From Mucilaginibacter myungsuensis (lineage in GTDB: Bacteria; Bacteroidota; Bacteroidia; Sphingobacteriales; Sphingobacteriaceae), in contig NZ_JADFFL010000008.1 in NCBI RefSeq assembly GCF_015222005.1, positions 124,001-188,000 on the forward strand: a stretch of DNA of 64,000 bases, read 5' to 3'. The notes under the pieces are model-generated. The model did not search any database and had not been told where the DNA came from. It saw only the letters and a list, made by a program, of their open reading frames with translations. Positions within the stretch are counted from its first letter, which is position 1; each line of letters opens with the position of its first letter. The translations under genes were made by a program, and so were the position numbers. This document shows positions 18,238-25,842 of this stretch, one piece after another.

Positions 18238-18447
18238 TTACCGCATAAACCAATGCATATACCCGCAACTGCTGCAAACAAAACAGGTAGCGGTGCTATC
18301 GGTCCATTCCAGGTTAAGTATAGTTCGGGTTGGTGAGTGCAGCTGTTCCTTTCGGGTGTGGAAGGTTTCGTTCTTGCAAAACACGCAGATCAGTTGCTTA
18401 TCGTCTATCTCGTAGCGTTTCGGTTCGTCGGCAGTGAATAGTCCCAT
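18238..18447 (-). CDS. Small zinc-ribbon protein
   Basis: This 69-residue protein has cysteines at 21, 24, 55, 58 and 61, in the order CVFC and CFVCSSC, which can form a zinc ribbon. The end CGYMHWFMR and the middle LEWTDSTATC recall a small conserved Bacteroidota family of unknown function. It converges with the DUF922-like gene and its stop is eight bases from that gene's stop. Confidence 0.7.
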   Translation of the reverse strand: MGLFTADEPKRYEIDDKQLICVFCKNETFHTRKEQLHSPTRTILNLEWTDSTATCFVCSSCGYMHWFMR

Positions 18448-18562
18448 CGGTTTAAAGTTTAATAGGTAGATTCAGATGAGATGGGTTTGTTACAGTCTGC
18501 AACAAAAAACGCCTTGCATCTCATCAATACAAAGCGTCCTTGGAAATTCTATGATCAACGGG

Positions 18563-19486
18563 TCAACCGGTCTGCCCTGCCAATAAAAAGAGTACCGCCA
18601 TGCGGATAGCCACGCCATTCTCTACCTGATCCAGAATGATCGAGTGCTCTCCATCGGCCACATCAGAACTGATCTCGACACCGCGGTTGATCGGTCCCGG
18701 GTGCATAATGGTGATCTTTTTATCTAAAGAATCCAGGATCGGTTTGGTCAAACCATAAAGCATGGTATATTCTCGGATAGACGGGAAATACTTAATATCC
18801 TGACGCTCTAACTGTATGCGCAGCATATTGGCTACATCGCACCAGTTAAGGGCCTTGCGCAGGTCGTGCTCTACTATAACGCCCAGTTCTTTGATATATT
18901 TAGGGATCAGTGTGGTCGGTCCGCAAACCATTACCTCGGCCCCCAGCATTTTAAGGCAAAGAATGTTGGATAGGGCAACGCGCGAGTGCAGTATATCACC
19001 AACGATCACCACTTTCTTGCCGGCCACATCGCCGTATTGCTCACGGATAGAGAAAGCATCCAGTAAAGCTTGGGTAGGGTGCTCATGAGCGCCGTCGCCG
19101 GCGTTCACGATCTGGGCCTTTACGTGTTTAGACAAGAACACACCGGCACCGGCGTAAGGGTGGCGCATTACCACCATATCCACTTTCATGGCCAGGATAT
19201 TGTTCACGGTATCGATCAGCGTTTCGCCCTTGCTTACCGATGATGACGATGCCGCAAAGTTTACCACATCGGCCGACAAACGTTTTTCGGCCAACTCGAA
19301 TGAAAGTCGCGTTCGCGTAGAGTTCTCGAAGAAAATATTAGCAATGGTGACATCGCGCAGCGACGGCACTTTTTTGATCGGCCTATTCAATACAGACTTG
19401 AAGTTATCAGCGGTCTCAAATATTAACTGAAGATCGGCTACGTTCAGATCTTTAATACCAAGTAGATGTCGTGTACTTAAACCCAT
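18563..19486 (-). CDS. pyrB: Aspartate carbamoyltransferase catalytic chain
   Basis: The 307-residue protein joins carbamoyl phosphate and aspartate, the first committed step of pyrimidine synthesis. The carbamoyl-phosphate loop FFENSTRTRLSFELAEKRL lies near residues 52-70, SSSVSKGE near 80-87, and HPGPINRGVEI near 262-272; all are hallmark motifs. It follows pyrR by 21 bases on the same strand, so both form an operon. No pyrI regulatory chain is present in the window. Confidence 0.97.
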   Translation of the reverse strand: MGLSTRHLLGIKDLNVADLQLIFETADNFKSVLNRPIKKVPSLRDVTIANIFFENSTRTRLSFELAEKRLSADVVNFAASSSSVSKGETLIDTVNNILAMKVDMVVMRHPYAGAGVFLSKHVKAQIVNAGDGAHEHPTQALLDAFSIREQYGDVAGKKVVIVGDILHSRVALSNILCLKMLGAEVMVCGPTTLIPKYIKELGVIVEHDLRKALNWCDVANMLRIQLERQDIKYFPSIREYTMLYGLTKPILDSLDKKITIMHPGPINRGVEISSDVADGEHSIILDQVENGVAIRMAVLFLLAGQTG

Positions 19487-19507
19487 TATTTGATCTTGGA
19501 TCTGTAA

Positions 19508-20050
19508 TTAATTTTTATCACTTAACAAAACAACCTTATCCTCGCCATCGGTTTCCTTCCAGGAAACCACCACTTTTTGCGACGCGATAGAATCCACCTC
19601 TATACCGGTATAATCGGCAGTGATCGGGATATGGCGCGAGTAGCGGCGATCAACAAGGGTCAAAAACTCTACCTTCTCCGGGCGGCCAAAGGCCATCAGG
19701 GCATCCATGGCCGAGCGTACGGTACGGCCGGTCCACAGCACGTCATCCATCAAGATCACTTTTTTGCCCTCGATAATGAAATCGATCTTGGTCTGGTTGG
19801 GTGTCAACTGTTCGCGGCGGCGGAAATCGTCACGGTAAAACGTGATATCCAGGTCGCCCTGCAAAATGGTCTGTCCGGGAATGATATTGCGGAGTTCTTC
19901 GGCAATGCGGCGGGCCAAATAAATGCCCCGCGGCTGAATGCCAATAATGGCCGACTGTGAAAAGTCGTTATGATTCTCAATTAACTGGCGGCACAGGCGT
20001 TGGATCGTGATCTGAAATTTCTGTCCGTCGAGCAGTGTAGGATCAAGCAT
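19508..20050 (-). CDS. pyrR: PyrR: pyrimidine operon regulator / uracil phosphoribosyltransferase
   Basis: The 180-residue protein has the PRPP-binding signature VILMDDVLWTGRTVRSAMDAL and the PyrR-type N-terminus (HNDFSQSAIIGIQPRGIYLARRI). PyrR binds pyr mRNA in Firmicutes and has uracil phosphoribosyltransferase activity. The ATG at 20050 was chosen over an upstream TTG, because a -7 promoter box covers the TTG. The resulting leader is about a dozen bases, too short for a classic PyrR attenuator, so regulation here must differ or be absent. Confidence 0.93.
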   Translation of the reverse strand: MLDPTLLDGQKFQITIQRLCRQLIENHNDFSQSAIIGIQPRGIYLARRIAEELRNIIPGQTILQGDLDITFYRDDFRRREQLTPNQTKIDFIIEGKKVILMDDVLWTGRTVRSAMDALMAFGRPEKVEFLTLVDRRYSRHIPITADYTGIEVDSIASQKVVVSWKETDGEDKVVLLSDKN

Positions 20051-20068
20051 CGTTGGGTTGGATTTGGG

Positions 20069-20076
20069 CAAAGTTA
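20069..20076 (-). promoter_or_regulatory. -7 box TAACTTTG of pyrRB
   Basis: A perfect TAnnTTTG on the minus strand, 18 bases before the pyrR ATG. No -33 match is evident. Confidence 0.5.
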
Positions 20077-20121
20077 AAAATTTGTCCGGTTTTTAGCTAT
20101 TTATTCTGCAAACACAGCTTG

Positions 20122-20129
20122 TAAATTTG
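20122..20129 (+). promoter_or_regulatory. -7 box TAAATTTG of the MG2 paralog operon
   Basis: A perfect TAnnTTTG 66 bases before the first paralog's ATG and divergent from the pyrR promoter. Confidence 0.5.
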
Positions 20130-20195
20130 CTAAACCCGCTTTTTTTCACTATATTAGCTTTCCCTGATCGCTACACTTTCCTAATACAAAATTTC

Positions 20196-22991
20196 ATGGA
20201 TCAACCTAAACACCATGTCTATGCCGTACGCGCTTTTTTTAAGGTCGCGCTCATTATCGAGCTTATCGCGGTAGTTTTTTTGATGCCTATCAGATCCGCA
20301 ATGGCACAAACCGATACCGGCAAGGTCAAGTCGTTATTATCCGCTATCGATAAACACAATACTAAGTTCGGGGCCGAAAAACTTTACATCACTTTTGATA
20401 AACCTTACTACGCAGTAGGCGATACCATTTGGTTTAAAACATATCTGCTAAATGCTGCCACTAAAGCGGCATCGCTAAACAGCAATAAGATCTATGTGGA
20501 ACTGCTGAACGACAGCAGCCAGGTACGCGAGCGACTGGTGATCCCCGTAACCGCAGGCTTAGGTAACGGCGACTTTAAGCTGGAGACCAACATGGCCGAA
20601 GGTGCCTACACCATCCGTGCTTACACTAACTGGATGCAGAATTTTGGCGAAGAGCAGTTCTTTCACCACCGTTTTTACATCGGGAAACCTACCGAGCGCT
20701 CATGGGTTATCAGCGAGCAACACCAGATCATCCATACTGAGCAGAACCGTCAGGTAAAAATGGCTATGCAAATACGCAACCCCGGCGGCCGACCGGTAGT
20801 TGGCGAAGCGGTGACCCTGCGGTTACTGGACGGCCGCAAAGGCATCAGTAAGGCTGATGTGGTGACCGGGGTGGATGGGTCGTTAACAGCCGACCTGCAA
20901 TTACCGGTCGGGGCAAATAGCCGTAACCTAAGTTTGCTGCTGATCAGTAAGCAACAGGCCAAACAGATCAAGTTCCCATTCTATACCCGCACGGGTAACG
21001 ATATCGACCTGCAATTTATGCCCGAGGGCGGGAATTTGGTTACCGGTCTGTATAATAAGGTCGCCTTTAAGGCTGTCGGTGAGGATGGCTTAGGTGTTGA
21101 CGCTGAGGGGACTATCCTGAACAATAAAGGCGAGGAGGTAAGCACATTTAAAAGCTTGCATAAAGGCATGGGCAACTTTGCATTGGTGCCGGCCATTGGC
21201 GAGACCTATACCGCTAAGCTGAATTTGCCCAACGGACAAAGCATGCTCTACAATTTGCCAGTCGCCAAAACATCAGGTATTGCAATGCGGGTGGATGGCA
21301 CAACAAATAAGGATACCGTACGCCTTTACATTAGCGGTACCGCTGATAAAGCAAACGCCGAATACGTGCTGATAGCCCAGGGTAAAGGCAATACCTATTT
21401 CGGCACATCTTTCAAGCTCACTAACGGGGCATTCAACACACGCATCCCTGCTAATAAGTTCCCTACCGGGATATTGAACCTGATGGTGACCGACATTGAC
21501 CGGCAGCCGCTGCTTAGCCGTAACGTGTTTATCGACCGGGGCGATGGCATCAGCCTGGCAGTAACGCCCGACAAAGCTGCTTACGTGGTTAATGACAGCA
21601 TTGCGCTGAATATTGGGGCCACCAGCAAGATTGCCGGCGTAGTGCAGGGCAATTTCACGGTATCCATAACTGATGATGCTTTGATCGATCCTGCTAAGCG
21701 TACGCAACACTTGGGTAGCTACATGCTGCTATCGTCGGAGTTGAAAGGTAATATCGAAGATCCCGCCTGGTATTTTAGTGCAGGCCAGCCAATGGCGGCC
21801 AAAGCTTTAGATAACTTACTGTTGACCCAGGGCTGGATCGGTTTTGATGCCAACAAGGTATTCGCCAAAAAACAAACAGAGCCGATCTTTTGGGCTGAGA
21901 GCGATAATACGGTAGAAGGCGAGTTGCGCAACTTTTTCAATAAGCCGGCCACTAACCGTAAGGTTACGCTAATGAATTACCGTAAAGATATTTTTGTTTT
22001 AGATACCGTTAGCGATAATGCGGGGCGTTTTAAATTTACGGGATTGCCAACGAGTGACACTGTGGCTTATTTTGTAAAGATCCATAACGCAAGAGGCAAA
22101 GAGGCTGCCGTTGGCATCAACGTTAAGGAGTTTACACCTGCGCCATTGCCTGCTCCGGATAGCGTACGTATGATGCCTTGGTTCGCCAATACCGATACTA
22201 CGTTAATGCGCTACCTGAAAGCAAGCGAGAAACGACTGGCTGCCAAAATTGGTCCTGTAAATGCTAAGGGTGATCTGTTAAAGCAAGTAAACATTAAAAG
22301 CTTGCGAAAAGCCCGTTTACAGGGCGAGCGTGGAGAGGATGTATATTTTGCAGATCTGGATATAGACGATAAGATATTGACCAAACAAGGCAATATCTCC
22401 TTGTTTGAATATTTGAAGCGTAATATACCCGAGTTTCATAAGCGATTACCAAAAGGCGGCGGCGCAAGGGACTTTTGGTATATGAAAGCTGCTATCCTCG
22501 GCAACATAATTATCGATAGTGTACCGGTAACGAGATATTATACTGCAGTACCTTTTATTACCGATTTTTTTCAGCAAATGTTAGAGAATATTCCCGCCGC
22601 ATCTGTCAAAAACATGGTTGTTTATCATAAACCTACACTTAACGGTAAGGATTGGTATTCTTTGATGTACATCAAAACAAGACTGGGCAACGGGCCTGTC
22701 CTAAAAGAAACCCCCGGTATTTACATTTATCGCCCACTGCCACTATATATGCCGCGCGAGTTTTACAAGCCAAAGTACCTGGCCGGTGCGGAGCCATCAA
22801 CAGAAATTCGCTCCACGCTGCATTGGGAACCTAACTTGGTCACTAATGAGCAGGGCCAGGCAAAGCTATCTTTTTATGCAGCCGATAAGCCCGGAATTTA
22901 CACCGTCACGATAGAAGGCACCGATATGCAGGGGCATTTCGGTGCAACTACCCGAAAGATAGTGGTCGGTCCGGGTAATAAAGGCAAATAA
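20196..22991 (+). CDS. MG2-type secreted protein, paralog 1
   Basis: Read from the ATG preceding a signal peptide (LIIELIAVVFLMPIRSAMAQ), the product has 931 residues. Near its mature N-terminus it reads KLYITFDKPYYAVGDTIWF, the pattern of an MG2 macroglobulin domain. Other landmarks are DIDLQFMPEGG, a carboxypeptidase-regulatory-like beta domain around 590-650 (EGELRNFFNKPATNRKVTL), a TonB-plug-like LLKQVNIKSLRKARL and the C-terminal EGTDMQGHFGATTRKIVV. No thioester or toroid domain is present and no C-terminal barrel follows, so it is not a TonB-dependent receptor. It heads three tandem paralogs. Function is unknown; surface or periplasmic location is inferred. Confidence 0.85.
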   Translation: MDQPKHHVYAVRAFFKVALIIELIAVVFLMPIRSAMAQTDTGKVKSLLSAIDKHNTKFGAEKLYITFDKPYYAVGDTIWFKTYLLNAATKAASLNSNKIYVELLNDSSQVRERLVIPVTAGLGNGDFKLETNMAEGAYTIRAYTNWMQNFGEEQFFHHRFYIGKPTERSWVISEQHQIIHTEQNRQVKMAMQIRNPGGRPVVGEAVTLRLLDGRKGISKADVVTGVDGSLTADLQLPVGANSRNLSLLLISKQQAKQIKFPFYTRTGNDIDLQFMPEGGNLVTGLYNKVAFKAVGEDGLGVDAEGTILNNKGEEVSTFKSLHKGMGNFALVPAIGETYTAKLNLPNGQSMLYNLPVAKTSGIAMRVDGTTNKDTVRLYISGTADKANAEYVLIAQGKGNTYFGTSFKLTNGAFNTRIPANKFPTGILNLMVTDIDRQPLLSRNVFIDRGDGISLAVTPDKAAYVVNDSIALNIGATSKIAGVVQGNFTVSITDDALIDPAKRTQHLGSYMLLSSELKGNIEDPAWYFSAGQPMAAKALDNLLLTQGWIGFDANKVFAKKQTEPIFWAESDNTVEGELRNFFNKPATNRKVTLMNYRKDIFVLDTVSDNAGRFKFTGLPTSDTVAYFVKIHNARGKEAAVGINVKEFTPAPLPAPDSVRMMPWFANTDTTLMRYLKASEKRLAAKIGPVNAKGDLLKQVNIKSLRKARLQGERGEDVYFADLDIDDKILTKQGNISLFEYLKRNIPEFHKRLPKGGGARDFWYMKAAILGNIIIDSVPVTRYYTAVPFITDFFQQMLENIPAASVKNMVVYHKPTLNGKDWYSLMYIKTRLGNGPVLKETPGIYIYRPLPLYMPREFYKPKYLAGAEPSTEIRSTLHWEPNLVTNEQGQAKLSFYAADKPGIYTVTIEGTDMQGHFGATTRKIVVGPGNKGK

Positions 22992-23016
22992 AAGATCAAC
23001 CTAACACATCATCAAT

Positions 23017-25803
23017 ATGAAACAGACCATCGGCATCCATCTGAAAAGATCATTGGCATCGTTACTGTTCATTGCATCGGCGGTAGCGATGAAAGCGCAG
23101 TCCACTACCGACACCGTAGCGCTGAAGAACATGCTATCGAAGGTGGAGAAATATAGCAACACCTATAATTCTGAGAAGGTTTACCTGCATTTTGATAAGC
23201 CTTACTACGCTGTTGGTGACACAGCGTGGTTTAAATCGTATGTGTTGAACGGTGATGCAAAGGGGCAGTCGGCCAAAAGTGCTAAGTTATATGTGGAATT
23301 GATCGGTGCCGATAATTTGGTGGTCACCCGGTTGGTTCTGCCCATTTTTGATGGTTTGGGGCAAGGGTATTTGGCTTTGGATGATAAGACCGTTGGCGAG
23401 GGGAATTACACCATCCGTGCCTACACCAACTGGCTGCAAAATTTTGGTGGCGACTATTTTTTCTATAAGCAACTATCCATAGGCAACCTCGGCGGAAACT
23501 CCTGGCTGCTTTCCGAACAACACAAGCGTGGCACCGGTGTCGACAGCGGCAAGATCGAACTGGCCATGCGCTTGAATACTGCTAAGGGTTTGCCCTTAGT
23601 GCAGCAAAAGGTAAGCATCAAAATGTTGGACGGCACTAAAACTATCCTAAAAAGTGAGACCAGTACCGATGTGCAGGGGACGATTATTAACAAACTTAGC
23701 TTGCCGCCAAAAGCCAATAGAAGTGCTTTGAGTATTTTGATAGAGGATCCGAACAATAAGTCGCAAAAGATCAGTTTCCCGTTCTATCCTTCGGGGGCAG
23801 GTGGCGATATCGACCTGCAATTTTTGCCCGAGGGCGGCAGCCTGGTCGCGGGCTTATACAGCAAAGTTGGTTTTAAAGCCATTGGCGAAGACGGTCTGAG
23901 CCGCGATGTTAAAGGTGCGGTCTATGATAGTAAAGGTGAAGAAGTAGCCAGCCTGCAAACCGTAGCGAAGGGTTTGGGTAGCTTGATGATGGTGCCGAAA
24001 GCCGGTGAAACCTACACGGCCAAGATCATGGTCGATGGTAAAGAGAAGACCTACAAACTCCCGGTAGCTAAGCCGCAAGGGATAGCTTTACGGGTTGACG
24101 GCGTTAACCATGCCGATGAGGTTTACGTGTACCTGTCGTCGGCTGTGCCCGATGATAAAAAGTACACTTTGGTGGCCCGCTCGCGCGATAAGGTTTATAT
24201 GGGTTCGGGCTTTACGTTGAATGCCGAGGGGTACTTTAACACGCGTATCAAAAAAAGGCTGTTCCCGACGGGGATCATCAGTTTGATGGTCGTTGACCCG
24301 AACAATAAGCCCATTGCGCAACGCAACGTTTTCATCGACCATCATGATGCTTTGCAGGTAAGTGTATCGCCGTCTAAAGCAGTGTATGCCACTGCCGATA
24401 GCGTCGGCCTTAGTTTTAAGGTTACAGATGCGGTTGCGTCGCCGGTGCAAGGAAGTTTTTCTGTCTCGGTCACAGACGATGCGCAGGTAAAGGATAGCGT
24501 TCAGCACGATAACATCCAAAGCCATTTGTTGCTGGCATCGGAGTTAAAAGGAAGCATCGAGGATCCGGCCTGGTATTTTACTAAAGGTGATGAAAAGCGG
24601 AAAGTGCGCACATTGGACAATTTGCTAATTACGCAGGGCTGGCAGGGTTTTGATCTTGAGAATGCGGTAAAACCTATAACTGATGCCAAATTTAAGGCCG
24701 AGCCGCAGATCAGTATAAATGGTAAGCTGACCAATTTTTTCGGCAAGCCGGCGGTCAATAAAAAGGTAATAGCGATGACCGCTAATATGGGTTTATCTTT
24801 GTTGGATACCATAAGTGATACTGACGGCCGTTTTAAATTTGATGACCTGCCTTTGTCTGATTCGGCCACGTATGTGATCAAAGTACACGAGCCAAACGGT
24901 AAGTCGGCGGCCGTGGGTATAGAAGTTGATGAGTTTGAGCCGACAAGATTGCCGCTGCCCAAATTACCAACTATCACCCCATGGAACTTAAATTCTGATA
25001 ATACACTACTTGGATATTTCAGTAATGCTCGAAAGCTCAATGCGATCAGTACGCTACCTATTGCACAGGGTACCTTGTTAAAAGACGTTACAATTAAAGA
25101 AAAGAAAGTAGCGATATCGGGGGTTAATGGTGAGGTGTTTTTCCCTGACTGGGATATCGACGTAAAAGAACTGATCAAAGAGCCAAGGATAAGTTTGTTG
25201 CGGTTTTTAGAAAAAAATTATGCCCTGGCAACCAAGCCCGTTGATGGTCAAACATGGTTTTTTGTACGCAGTGCTCGTTTATATAATATTGTTATAGATG
25301 GGATCGAAGTATCCAGATTTTTATCAAATATGGGACCAGAGAGTTTGTACAAAAACTTTAGGGCTTATCTTGAACATTATTATACCGATGACATTAAGCA
25401 TGTTTACAGCTACAATTATATGGTATGGGTAAAAACAGATGGAATTTTAAGGCTTGAGCAACGATCCGTATTGGTGCTCGATACCAGGTCGGGGGCCGGG
25501 CCGATGCTCAAGGACCATTATGGACTATATGTCTACCGCCCGCTACCAATGCAGTTACCAAAGCAGTTTTACAGTCCTAAATATAATTTGAAGCCCACCA
25601 CGCCCGACCTGCGCTCCACCATTTATTGGGAGCCTAATTTGGTTACCGATGAGCAAGGCGATGCCAAGGTATCTTTTTATGCAGCGGACAGACCAGGTTC
25701 TTACACCGTTAATATTGAAGGAACGGATATGCAGGGCCATTTTGGGGTGAGCAAACACAAAGTGATCGTAGCGGGTCCCTCACCTAATAAAATTAAACCA
25801 TAA
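23017..25803 (+). CDS. MG2-type secreted protein, paralog 2
   Basis: The 928-residue protein begins with a signal peptide (SLASLLFIASAVAMKAQ). It follows paralog 1 by 25 bases and shares the whole layout: KVYLHFDKPYYAVGDTAWF, DIDLQFLPEGG, the middle beta domain GKLTNFFGKPAVNKK, the plug-like LLKDVTIKEKKV, and the closing NIEGTDMQGHFGVSKHKVIV. Differences concentrate in the segment from about residue 690 to 830, where the paralogs no longer align by eye. The three copies therefore probably keep one scaffold and vary one functional surface (inference). Confidence 0.85.
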   Translation: MKQTIGIHLKRSLASLLFIASAVAMKAQSTTDTVALKNMLSKVEKYSNTYNSEKVYLHFDKPYYAVGDTAWFKSYVLNGDAKGQSAKSAKLYVELIGADNLVVTRLVLPIFDGLGQGYLALDDKTVGEGNYTIRAYTNWLQNFGGDYFFYKQLSIGNLGGNSWLLSEQHKRGTGVDSGKIELAMRLNTAKGLPLVQQKVSIKMLDGTKTILKSETSTDVQGTIINKLSLPPKANRSALSILIEDPNNKSQKISFPFYPSGAGGDIDLQFLPEGGSLVAGLYSKVGFKAIGEDGLSRDVKGAVYDSKGEEVASLQTVAKGLGSLMMVPKAGETYTAKIMVDGKEKTYKLPVAKPQGIALRVDGVNHADEVYVYLSSAVPDDKKYTLVARSRDKVYMGSGFTLNAEGYFNTRIKKRLFPTGIISLMVVDPNNKPIAQRNVFIDHHDALQVSVSPSKAVYATADSVGLSFKVTDAVASPVQGSFSVSVTDDAQVKDSVQHDNIQSHLLLASELKGSIEDPAWYFTKGDEKRKVRTLDNLLITQGWQGFDLENAVKPITDAKFKAEPQISINGKLTNFFGKPAVNKKVIAMTANMGLSLLDTISDTDGRFKFDDLPLSDSATYVIKVHEPNGKSAAVGIEVDEFEPTRLPLPKLPTITPWNLNSDNTLLGYFSNARKLNAISTLPIAQGTLLKDVTIKEKKVAISGVNGEVFFPDWDIDVKELIKEPRISLLRFLEKNYALATKPVDGQTWFFVRSARLYNIVIDGIEVSRFLSNMGPESLYKNFRAYLEHYYTDDIKHVYSYNYMVWVKTDGILRLEQRSVLVLDTRSGAGPMLKDHYGLYVYRPLPMQLPKQFYSPKYNLKPTTPDLRSTIYWEPNLVTDEQGDAKVSFYAADRPGSYTVNIEGTDMQGHFGVSKHKVIVAGPSPNKIKP

Positions 25804-25842
25804 GTGCCTGCAAACGTCTTAATAGTCTCTACCTGAACAAAT

